NCBI RefSeq assembly: GCF_004004555.2 | Contig: NZ_SACP01000013.1 | Location: 62,001 to 126,000, forward strand | Source: Methylobacterium oryzihabitans | GTDB lineage: Bacteria > Pseudomonadota > Alphaproteobacteria > Rhizobiales > Beijerinckiaceae | Direction of reading: 5' to 3' | Length of the DNA stretch: 64,000 nt | Part shown: in pieces, positions 39,275-48,576 of the stretch | Layout: each line of letters starts with the position of its first letter | Numbering within the stretch: the first letter of the stretch is position 1 | Notes under the pieces: model-generated | The model's input: the letters and a program-made list of their open reading frames with translations, nothing else | Databases searched by the model: none | Told to the model about the DNA's origin: nothing | Made by a program: the position numbers and the translations under genes

Positions 39275-39754
39275 ATGTTCGCCTTCTCCCCCCGCTCCGC
39301 CGTCGCGGCGGCGCACGCGGTTCTCCTGGCGCTTCTCCTGCTCGTCGGCCCGGGCCGTGCCGCCGACCCGAGCCCGGCCGAGCCGCTCACGATCGTCTCC
39401 CGCGGCGGGCGCCACGCCTTCACGGTCGAGGTGATGCGCAACGAGGCCGACCGGGCCCGCGGGCTGATGTTCCGGCGCAGCATGGCGGCCGATCATGGCA
39501 TGCTGTTCGACTTCGAGCGGGTCGAGCCGGTCGCGATGTGGATGAAGAACACCTACCTGCCGCTCGACATGCTGTTCCTGCGCGCCGACGGCACCGTCGC
39601 GCGCATCGCCGCCGACACCGAGCCGCTCTCGACCCGCACGATCCCGTCCGGCGAGCCGGTCCTCGGCGTGCTCGAACTCAACGCCGGCACCGCCGCGAAG
39701 CTCGGCCTGCGCGCCGGCGACCGGGTCGAGCACCCGCTGTTCCGCGGGCGGTGA
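39275..39754 (+). CDS. DUF192 family secreted protein
   Basis: 159 residues. Signal peptide (VAAAHAVLLALLLLVGPGRAA). DUF192 body: VEVMRNEADRARGLMFRRSM, GMLFDFERVEPVAMWMKNTYLPLDMLF and VLGVLELNAGTAAKLGLRAGD. Periplasmic protein of unknown role. 50 bp after the cold-shock gene. Its stop codon falls inside the terminal hairpin of repeat copy E. Confidence 0.87.
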   Translation: MFAFSPRSAVAAAHAVLLALLLLVGPGRAADPSPAEPLTIVSRGGRHAFTVEVMRNEADRARGLMFRRSMAADHGMLFDFERVEPVAMWMKNTYLPLDMLFLRADGTVARIAADTEPLSTRTIPSGEPVLGVLELNAGTAAKLGLRAGDRVEHPLFRGR

Positions 39755-39856
39755 TACGGTTTTGGGACGTTCAGCTCCGAAACCGTATCACCAGCCCGCG
39801 CGGCGTTTGAGCGAGGCCGGTTTCCGCATTGCGAAGCAAGCAATCGGAAGCCGTAT
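39751..39856. repeat. Dispersed intergenic repeat, copy E (inverted relative to A-C)
   Basis: Begins with a hairpin at 39751-39791 (GTGATACGGTTTT ... AACCGTATCAC) that includes the stop codon of the DUF192 gene, then reads AGGCCGGTTTCCGCATTGCG and AAGCAATCGGAAGCCGTATG, the reverse of the body of copies A-C. It lies between convergent DUF192 and GGCT-like genes. Confidence 0.82.
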
Positions 39857-39862
39857 GAACCC

Positions 39863-40282
39863 TCAGCGCAGCATCGCCTCCAGGCCGCGCAGGTACGGCC
39901 CCGGCAGGCCGGCCTCCCGGGCGGCCGCCACGACGCCTTCGAGGTAGCCGGGCCGAGGCGCGCCGCCCTGGCTGCGGCCGAGATAGATCAGCGCCCGCCG
40001 CACCCCGCCGCCGGCCACCGTCACCGGCTGCTGCGCCTTGACGTAGAGTCCGCCGGCGACGCCCTCGTAGCGGTCGAGCGGCGGGATGTCGGCGAGCGTC
40101 AGGCTCCACAGCAGGCCCCAGACCGTGTGGCCCGGGTCGCGCACCACCGAGGCGTAGCCCTCGCGCATGATGACGAAGCGGTGGCGGTGCAGGCGCGCGA
40201 CCTCGACCGGCTCGGCGCCGGGGCAGCGCCGGGCCATCGCGGCCCGGTCCATGTTCGACCCGTAGGCGAAGTAGAGCGGCAC
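39863..40282 (-). CDS. Gamma-glutamylcyclotransferase-fold protein
   Basis: 139 residues from GTG 40280-40282. The N-terminal LYFAYGSNMD is the AIG2/GGCT substrate-binding signature, and the body has VWGLLWSLTLADIPPLDRYEGV, where the acid in LDRYEG is the catalytic Glu of the family. It could cyclise gamma-glutamyl amines. Its start lies 7 bp after the stop of the carboxylase gene on the same strand. Confidence 0.85.
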   Translation of the reverse strand: MPLYFAYGSNMDRAAMARRCPGAEPVEVARLHRHRFVIMREGYASVVRDPGHTVWGLLWSLTLADIPPLDRYEGVAGGLYVKAQQPVTVAGGGVRRALIYLGRSQGGAPRPGYLEGVVAAAREAGLPGPYLRGLEAMLR

Positions 40283-40289
40283 CCGTCGC

Positions 40290-42293
<2,004 letters not shown>

Positions 42294-42426
42294 CGGAGCG
42301 CGCACTCGAACCTGCTGGAAGGGACGACCGGGCGATCACGCCCAAGCTCATGTCCACGTAAAGCAGTTGCGCCGAATGCGGAAGCTTGCGTCGCGCCCGA
42401 CCATCGGCGGAGCGCGGCGGCCGATC

Positions 42427-42867
42427 TCACGCGGCGAGCGCGAGGCTGGCGCGGTCCTCGGCCGCCTCGTGGCGGCAGGCGTTGATGGCGAGGGCGAAGG
42501 CGACCAGCACCGGGTCGGTGGACTGGGCCTCGCGCACCACCTCCTGGGCGATGCGGGCGCCGAGCGCCGTCGGGCCGCGGCCGCAGGCGAGGCTGGCGGC
42601 GAGCCAGCGGGCGGTCTCGGCGAGGATCCGGCCGGTCGGGCGCTCGCCCCACACCGCGAAATCGACCACCGCGGCGGTGAGGAAGTCGGCGAAGGCCGGA
42701 TCGGCGGCCGCCACGGCGCGGTCGAGGCCGAGCAGCATGTCGGCCTCCTCGCGGCAGATCAGCCCGTCGGGCAGCAGCTCGCGCGACAGTTCGTTGACGT
42801 CGTCGCGGTTGATCGCGCCCTTGGCGACGATACGGTTGCAGAAGTGCTGGAGCGAAGCCTGGATCAT
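42427..42867 (-). CDS. Conserved-looking helical protein, unrecognised (TerB-like size)
   Basis: 146 residues from ATG 42865-42867. All-helical: LQHFCNRIVAKGAINRDDVNELSRELLPDGLICREEADMLLGLDRAV, then FLTAAVVDFAVWGERPTGRI. The pattern of a helical protein with REEAD and AFADF segments is faintly like tellurite-resistance TerB or calcium-regulated helical families, but I see no decisive motif. No signal or membrane segment. Stands alone between pccA and an L,D-transpeptidase. Confidence 0.68.
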   Translation of the reverse strand: MIQASLQHFCNRIVAKGAINRDDVNELSRELLPDGLICREEADMLLGLDRAVAAADPAFADFLTAAVVDFAVWGERPTGRILAETARWLAASLACGRGPTALGARIAQEVVREAQSTDPVLVAFALAINACRHEAAEDRASLALAA

Positions 42868-43028
42868 CTGTGTCGCCTCCCCGGCCTTTGCTGGTGCCGG
42901 TGTTCGTCCCTGTCTGTGCTCGACTATGCAGGCGAGGAGGCTTTGGCCGGTTAACGGCGAGATCTGAATCCCTGTTCAGGTTAAGCTCCGGCAAGCAAGC
43001 GGCGTTGCCAAAGCCTTTCCGGCCGGGC

Positions 43029-43613
43029 TCAGCGCACGATCACCGGCGCGTCGACCGGGACGCGGTTGAAGAGGTCGACGACGTCGATGTTGCGCATGCG
43101 GATGCAGCCCGACGAGGCCGCCTGCCCGATGCGCTCCGGCTCGTTGGTGCCGTGGATGCGGTAGAGCGTATCGCGCCCGCCGCCATCGGCGAGGTAGAGC
43201 GCGCGGGCACCGAGCGGATTGGCCGGCCCGCCCTTCATCGGGTGCACGTGCGGCCAGCGCCGCACCATCTCGGCGGGCGGGTTCCAGTCCGGCCAGGACG
43301 CCTTGCGGAACACCCGGGCCGAGCCGGTCCAGCCGAACGCCTCGTCGCCGACCGTGACGCCGTAGCGGACCGCCTTGCGGTCGGGCAGCACGAAGTAGAG
43401 CTGGCGCTCGCGGGTCTCGACCACCACCGTGCCGGGCGCAGCCCCGGTCGGGTCGTCGACGAGGTAGCGGGCGAAGTGGGGGTCGAACTCCGCCTGCGGC
43501 ACCATCGCCATCCAGGCCGCGTCCTGCGCCGAGAGGTCGGGGTCCGGCGTCGAGCGGAACGAGCATCCCGCCAGGGCCAGGGTGATCGCGGCGAGGGGGA
43601 GGAGGCGCGGCAT
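43029..43613 (-). CDS. L,D-transpeptidase lipoprotein (YkuD domain)
   Basis: 194 residues from ATG 43611-43613. Lipoprotein signal with lipobox LALAGC near residue 16. The YkuD domain has RIHGTNEPERIGQAASSGCIRM with catalytic His, Ser-x-Gly-Cys and Arg. Makes 3-3 crosslinks in peptidoglycan or attaches proteins to it; anchored to the periplasmic side of a membrane. The VETRERQLYFVLPDRKAVRYGVTVG start of the domain is typical of alphaproteobacterial members. Confidence 0.92.
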   Translation of the reverse strand: MPRLLPLAAITLALAGCSFRSTPDPDLSAQDAAWMAMVPQAEFDPHFARYLVDDPTGAAPGTVVVETRERQLYFVLPDRKAVRYGVTVGDEAFGWTGSARVFRKASWPDWNPPAEMVRRWPHVHPMKGGPANPLGARALYLADGGGRDTLYRIHGTNEPERIGQAASSGCIRMRNIDVVDLFNRVPVDAPVIVR

Positions 43614-43827
43614 GGGAGAGGATCCGTCGGGATCCGCGAATCGTGCGGAGGTCATGGTTAACCAAGCGTGACCGTAGCTGCGGGCGGCGTCCGCGCGCAC
43701 CCGTCGCGGCGCGCCGCCGGCGTGTTCGCGGCCGGGTGTTGCGTCCCGGTATCGGCCCTGCCACGGTGCCGCCCGACAACGCGGACCGGCGCGACGCCAC
43801 GCGCGGGATCCTTCGGGGACACGGTCA

Positions 43828-44757
43828 ATGAGCACGCTCTATCTCGGCCATCCGGCGTCCCTCGACCACGCCACGCCCCCCGGCCATCCCGAGCGGGCGG
43901 ACCGGATCCGGGTCGTCGAGCGGGCGCTGGAGGACGAGCGCTTCGCCGCGCTGGTGCGCGAGCAGGCGCCCCGGGCCGAACTCGCCGACGCCGCGCTCGC
44001 CCACCCGATGCGCCACGTCGAGGCGGTGGCGGCCCTGGCGCCGCGGGAGGGACTGGCCGCGATCGACGGCGACACGGTGCTGTCGCCCGGGAGCCTGGAG
44101 GCGGCCCTGCGCGCCGTCGGCGCCGCGATGCGGGGCGTCGACGAGGTGATGTCGGGCCGCGTCGCCAACGCCTTCGCGGCGATGCGCCCGCCCGGCCACC
44201 ACGCCGAGCGCACCCGCGCGATGGGGTTCTGCCTGTTCAACCACGCGGCGATCGCCGCCCGCCACGCCCGGACGAAGCACGGCGCCGACCGCGTCGCGCT
44301 GGTCGACTGGGACGTCCACCACGGCAACGGCTCGCAGGACATTTTTTGGGACGATCCGGCGGTCCTGTACGCCTCGACCCACCAGATGCCGCTCTATCCC
44401 GGCACCGGCGCCGCGTCCGAGCGCGGCGAGCACGGCACCATCGTCAACGTGCCGCTGCATCCGGGCGACGACGGCACCGTCTTCCGCGAGGCGTTCGAGC
44501 ACGGCGTGCTGGCCCGGCTCGACGCCTTCGCGCCCGATCTCATCGTGATCTCGGCCGGCTTCGACGCCCATTGGCGCGACCCCCTCGCCAACCTGCGCCT
44601 GACCGAGGCCGACTTCGCCTGGGCGACCCGCCGGGTGATGGAGGTCGCTGACCGCCATGCCGGCGGCCGGGTCGTCTCGGTGCTGGAGGGCGGCTACGAC
44701 CTCGAAGGGCTGTCGCGCTCCGTCGCGGCGCACGTCGAGGCCCTGCTGGGCCGCTGA
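43828..44757 (+). CDS. Histone deacetylase-superfamily amidohydrolase
   Basis: 309 residues. The zinc site motifs are intact: RPPGHHAERTRAMGFC, VDWDVHHGNGSQDIF (Asp and His ligands), and STHQMPLYPGTG. C-terminal VISAGFDAHWRDPLANL completes the site. Members hydrolyse acetylated polyamines or other amides, including acetoin-utilisation AcuC-like roles; substrate unknown here. Followed by tRNA-Val on the same strand. Confidence 0.9.
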   Translation: MSTLYLGHPASLDHATPPGHPERADRIRVVERALEDERFAALVREQAPRAELADAALAHPMRHVEAVAALAPREGLAAIDGDTVLSPGSLEAALRAVGAAMRGVDEVMSGRVANAFAAMRPPGHHAERTRAMGFCLFNHAAIAARHARTKHGADRVALVDWDVHHGNGSQDIFWDDPAVLYASTHQMPLYPGTGAASERGEHGTIVNVPLHPGDDGTVFREAFEHGVLARLDAFAPDLIVISAGFDAHWRDPLANLRLTEADFAWATRRVMEVADRHAGGRVVSVLEGGYDLEGLSRSVAAHVEALLGR

Positions 44758-44872
44758 CGGCACCGCGGCCGAGGCCCCGTCGGACCGCCGGCCTGCGACG
44801 GCAGCCGAGGCGCGGATCGCGCTCGCGCGCCCTCTTGCGGAACCCCGACTTCCGCCTTAACCCGGGCGGGCC

Positions 44873-44945
44873 GGGCGGTTAGCTCAGTTGGTAGAGCATC
44901 TCGTTTACACCGAGAGGGTCGGCGGTTCGAGCCCGTCACCGCCCA
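44873..44945 (+). tRNA. tRNA-Val (UAC)
   Basis: 73 nt; the next bases are CC then G, so CCA is not fully encoded. Acceptor GGGCGGT pairs with ACCGCCC. D-loop AGCTCAGTTGGTAGAGC, anticodon stem/loop TCTCG-TTTACAC-CGAGA, anticodon UAC, and T-arm GGCGGTTCGAGCCCGTC. The gene order to the left is ordinary; to the right an atypical region begins. Confidence 0.95.
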
Positions 44946-45715
44946 CCGGCGATCCTTGTGCCTCGCGTGGTCAGACGAGCCACCGATTCTGGTCCTCGCG
45001 CTGCGCGGAATCTCCGGATCTTACTCGGCGTCGGAATGCGGGTTGCACTTTGGCAGTGCAGTTTGTCTCTCAACGTGCCTGCCTGATCCTTCCCCTGGAA
45101 GGCTGTGCCTGATGACGACTGCCATCGAGGATGCTCGTGTCCTGAGTCGGGACGGCATGCCTGTTTATCGGCGTCGCTCAGGTGTGGGAAGCCTCCGGTC
45201 CCACCGCGTGGGCATGCGTTACGAGTGTCGGAACCGATCGTCCGCAAACCGCATCGCCCCGCCGCCGTGGATCGGAGCCGCGCCTGGGTCTGGATGAGGT
45301 CCGCCGCCGGGACCGCGGCCGTCTTCCGCAAGGACCGATCCCGCCGGGCGACGGCCCGATGCCGGACAATCCCGGAGCCGCGCGACTCGGGACGTGACGC
45401 AGCGGCCGCGGGACCGATCGACCGACTGGCATGCACGGTGCGGGTCATCGCCCCGCAAGGGGGCTTGCATCAAGAATCGCCTCCAATTGCCGTAACGATC
45501 GTCATGCGATGATGCGCATTCGGTCTAACGATCAGCGTGATGCCTGGATACGATCGCCGGCTGACCAATCGGCAGGAATCTTCGTATCGGGATGTCTTGA
45601 TATCTTCCGCGACCTTTTCGCTTGCATCGATCGATTTGTTGTGGTCTGCCGCAGACATGGGCCCGGCAATGCGTACCGCCTGAGACACCATGATTTTGGA
45701 CTGGGAGGCCGCGGA
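44946..45715. other. Non-coding, apparently degenerate region between tRNA-Val and the radical SAM/NOS pair
   Basis: 770 bp without a credible gene; every open frame is Arg/Ser-rich and unlike any family. Base composition is more AT-rich and patchier than the surroundings, particularly 45480-45700. A decayed copy of the dispersed hairpin family is visible near 45226-45262 (GTCGGAACCGATCGTCCG). It should hold the promoter of the radical SAM/NOS operon. No copy of the tRNA 3' end was found further right. Confidence 0.6.
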
Positions 45716-47275
45716 ATGACCGAGAACAGACGACCGACTCGAGCCACGCGGAATGCACGCCAGGCCGTCGCCGCATCGGCATCGGCGATCGCCATCCGGC
45801 CGGTTGCGGGACGCCGGATCCTGCTCGTCGACCTCAACAACTTCGCCAGCTTCCCGACGCTGGCCATCGGCCTGATCGTTGCCGCCCTTCGCAACCGCGG
45901 CCACGAGGTACAGGTCATCTGCCCGCTCGCCCACGACGTCCCGGCCGCCCAGCGCGAGCGGCGGGAGACGATGGTCGATCACGTCAAGCGCCGGGTGCAC
46001 CTCTCCGACTGGCAGCCCTTCCTCGGGCTGCGCGACGGCCTGCGCCGGCTCCGGCACTGGTCGAACGAGAAGCCCCACCCGGTCGTGCTGCGGGAGGTCG
46101 GCCGCGCCCTCGACGGGCGGCCCGACATCGTCCTGCTGTCGGCCTATCTCCAGCACTACAACTCGGTGCGCGAGATCGGCCGGCTCGCCGCCGCCCGCGG
46201 CACCCCGGTCCTGCTCGGCGGCCCGATGTTCAACGTCGCCGGCGTCGCCGACGCCTGGTGCGACCTCCCGGGGATCGCCGGCGTCGTCGGGGCCGAGGCG
46301 GACCTCTCCGTGCCGGACATCGTCGAGGCGGTCTGCGACCGCGGCGACCTCACCCGGTTTCCCGGCGTCACCCTGCCGGGGGGGACCCGGTCGGAGGCCG
46401 CGCGGCCGCTGCGCAACCTCGACGCGACCCCGCTGCCGGACTTCACCGACTTCCCCTGGGACCGCTACCCGGTCCGGATCATGCCGCTGATGACCGGGCG
46501 CGGCTGCCAGTGGGACAAGTGCGTGTTCTGCTCGGACGTGGTCTCGGTCAGCGGCCGCACCTTCCGCACCCGCTCGGTCGACTCGGTGCTGCTGGAGATG
46601 CAGGAACAGGCGCGCCGGCACACGACGGCGAGCTTCCTGTTCCTCGACCTGAAGCTGAACTCCTATCCCGACATGATCCGGGGCATCGCCGAGGGGGTCG
46701 GGCGCTACGTCCAGGGAGCGGAGTGGATCGGGACCGTCCACGTCGACCAGCGCCGTGACAACGGCCTCTCGCGCCGGGACCTCCAGGCGGCGGTGGCGGG
46801 CGGCATGCGGCGCGTCAGCTTCGGGCTGGAGAGCGGCAGCCAGCGCCTCCTCGACCTGATGAACAAGGGCTCGTCGGTCGAGGGCAATTCCGAGTTCATC
46901 CGCAACGCCCACGAGGCCGGGCTGTCGATCCGCTGCACGATGTTCAAGGGCTTCCCCGGCGAGACCGCCGAGGACATGGAGGCGACGGCGGACTTCCTCG
47001 AGACGCACAGCCCCTATCTCGACCGCGTGCGGTTCAACGACTTCTCGCTCCTGCACGACACCCCGATCTTCAAGGCGGTGATGGAGCGTGGCGGCGCGAT
47101 GGACACCCTGACGGTGCGCACGCTGCACGACCGGCGCGCGCGGGCGGAGTACCGCAACCCCGCGATGGCGGGCCGGGGCTACCGGCACGCCAAGGCGCGG
47201 GCGCTCGCCGCCGTGTACGGCATCAACCGCCGTCCGCTGCGGGACGCGGCCCGGCAGTTCGACGGGCTGATGTGA
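45716..47275 (+). CDS. Radical SAM protein with B12-binding-like N-terminal domain, coupled to NOS
   Basis: 519 residues from ATG 45716 (GGGAGG 8-13 bp upstream). Residues about 33-200 form a Rossmann-like domain of the cobalamin-binding type (RILLVDLNNFASFPTLAIGLIVAAL, later VLLGGP) but without the DxHxxG histidine motif, so any cobalamin would bind without it. The radical SAM core follows from about 255 with C264-x4-C269-x2-C272 (GCQWDKCVFC), a cysteine spacing seen in some RiPP-modifying B12 radical SAM enzymes. GLESGSQRLLDLMNKG and MFKGFPGETAEDM are usual later core motifs. The stop TGA overlaps the NOS ATG as TGATG, which strongly implies a shared operon and function. Product unknown. 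Confidence 0.85.
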   Translation: MTENRRPTRATRNARQAVAASASAIAIRPVAGRRILLVDLNNFASFPTLAIGLIVAALRNRGHEVQVICPLAHDVPAAQRERRETMVDHVKRRVHLSDWQPFLGLRDGLRRLRHWSNEKPHPVVLREVGRALDGRPDIVLLSAYLQHYNSVREIGRLAAARGTPVLLGGPMFNVAGVADAWCDLPGIAGVVGAEADLSVPDIVEAVCDRGDLTRFPGVTLPGGTRSEAARPLRNLDATPLPDFTDFPWDRYPVRIMPLMTGRGCQWDKCVFCSDVVSVSGRTFRTRSVDSVLLEMQEQARRHTTASFLFLDLKLNSYPDMIRGIAEGVGRYVQGAEWIGTVHVDQRRDNGLSRRDLQAAVAGGMRRVSFGLESGSQRLLDLMNKGSSVEGNSEFIRNAHEAGLSIRCTMFKGFPGETAEDMEATADFLETHSPYLDRVRFNDFSLLHDTPIFKAVMERGGAMDTLTVRTLHDRRARAEYRNPAMAGRGYRHAKARALAAVYGINRRPLRDAARQFDGLM

Positions 47276-48576
47276 TGGCAGGATCGCTGGCGCGCCGGAG
47301 CCTGGCGCGGTTCGGGCTCCTGCGGAGCGACTACGTCACCGGCGCCAACCCGCTCGCGCGGCGCCTGCGCCGGATCTCGGCCCTGGAGCGGCGCGAGGAG
47401 GCCCGCGCCTTCCTGCACGCCCACAACGAGGCGACCGGCGCGGGCCGCGCCGCCTTCGAGCGCCGGTGGGCCGAGGCGCGCCGCGACCTGTCCCGGTCCG
47501 GCCACTACGACCACACCCCCGAGGAGATCGCCTTCGGGGCCCGGGTGGCGTGGCGCAACCACGGCCGCTGCATCGGGCGGCTGTTCTGGGAGAGCCTCGA
47601 AGTCGCCGATTGCCGGGCGATCACCGAGCCCGAGGCCATGGCCGGCCGCATCGCCGACCACATGGGCGAGGCGCTCGGCGACGGCCGCGTGCGCTCGATC
47701 ATCTCGGTCTTCGCCCCGGTCCGGGCCGGCCGCCTGCCGGCCTATCTCGAGAGCCAGCAGATCACGCAATATGCCGGACACGCGATGCCGGACGGGACCA
47801 TCCTGGGCGACCGCCAGAACGTCGAGGCGACGCGCATCGCCCGCTCGCTGGGCTGGCGTGCCCCGGGCGAGCCCGGCCGCTTCGACCTGCTGCCGTTCCT
47901 GATCCGCGACGCCGCCGACCGCCGGATGCTGTTCTCCCTGCCGGAGGGGGCGGTCCGCGAGGTGCCGATCCGCCATCCGGAGCATGCCGCCCTCGCGGAG
48001 CTGGACCTGCGCTGGTACGCGGTGCCGTGCGTCAGCGGCATGATCCTGACCATCGGCGGGATCGACTACCCCTGCGCCCCGTTCAACGGCTTCTACATGG
48101 GCACGGAGATCGCCTCGCGGAACTTCGTCGACGTCAAGCGCTACGACCTGCTGCCGGACATCGCCCGCGCCTTCGGCCTCGACACGGCGGCGGCGGGCGC
48201 GCCGTTGTGGCGCGACACCGCCCTGACCGAGCTCAACCGGGCGGTGCTGCACTCCTTCCGCGACGCCCGGGTGACGATGGTCGACCACCACGCCGCGAGC
48301 GACCAGTTCATGGAGTTCCACCAGCGCGAGCAGGCCCAGGGGCGCCGCGTGGCCGCCGACTGGCGCTGGATCGTGCCCCCGCAGGCGTCCAGCCAGTGCG
48401 AGGTGTTCCACCTCAGGATGCGGAACTTCCATCCGGTCCCGAACTACTACTACAACCGCGCCGACGACGGCCTGCAGCTGATGCCGTATTACGGCGACCG
48501 GCAGCGCTCGCGTCGCGCCCGGATGGTCGACCGGGTGGTGCGGCGCTGGAAGATCTGGAAGCGGATGGCCTGGTGA
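47275..48576 (+). CDS. nos: Nitric oxide synthase, oxygenase domain only
   Basis: 433 residues. Oxidises L-arginine to citrulline and NO through N-hydroxyarginine using haem and a pterin. Visible signatures: haem thiolate Cys99 in AWRNHGRCIGRLFW, QITQYAGHAMPDG, GDRQNVEATRIARSLGW, substrate-binding Glu278 in NGFYMGTEIASRNF, and the pterin/dimer segment DWRWIVPPQ with NFHPVPNYYY. No reductase domain is fused, as in Bacillus, so it must borrow electrons from cellular flavoproteins. The N-terminus has about 45 residues before the conserved core. NOS is uncommon in alphaproteobacteria. The start codon overlaps the radical SAM stop, so NO or nitrogen-oxide chemistry may feed that enzyme's pathway (inference). 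Confidence 0.93.
   Translation: MAGSLARRSLARFGLLRSDYVTGANPLARRLRRISALERREEARAFLHAHNEATGAGRAAFERRWAEARRDLSRSGHYDHTPEEIAFGARVAWRNHGRCIGRLFWESLEVADCRAITEPEAMAGRIADHMGEALGDGRVRSIISVFAPVRAGRLPAYLESQQITQYAGHAMPDGTILGDRQNVEATRIARSLGWRAPGEPGRFDLLPFLIRDAADRRMLFSLPEGAVREVPIRHPEHAALAELDLRWYAVPCVSGMILTIGGIDYPCAPFNGFYMGTEIASRNFVDVKRYDLLPDIARAFGLDTAAAGAPLWRDTALTELNRAVLHSFRDARVTMVDHHAASDQFMEFHQREQAQGRRVAADWRWIVPPQASSQCEVFHLRMRNFHPVPNYYYNRADDGLQLMPYYGDRQRSRRARMVDRVVRRWKIWKRMAW

Noticed and set aside
44946-45715. Small genes in the gap after tRNA-Val, on both strands
   Set aside because: Several frames of 70-170 codons exist, but all are Arg/Ser-rich, overlap each other and lack ribosome sites or recognisable motifs.
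47179-48576. Antisense part of the RTX frame as real coding sequence
   Set aside because: The plus strand encodes an unmistakable NOS with correct haem and substrate residues; the antisense translation has no RTX or other motif after about 48600.
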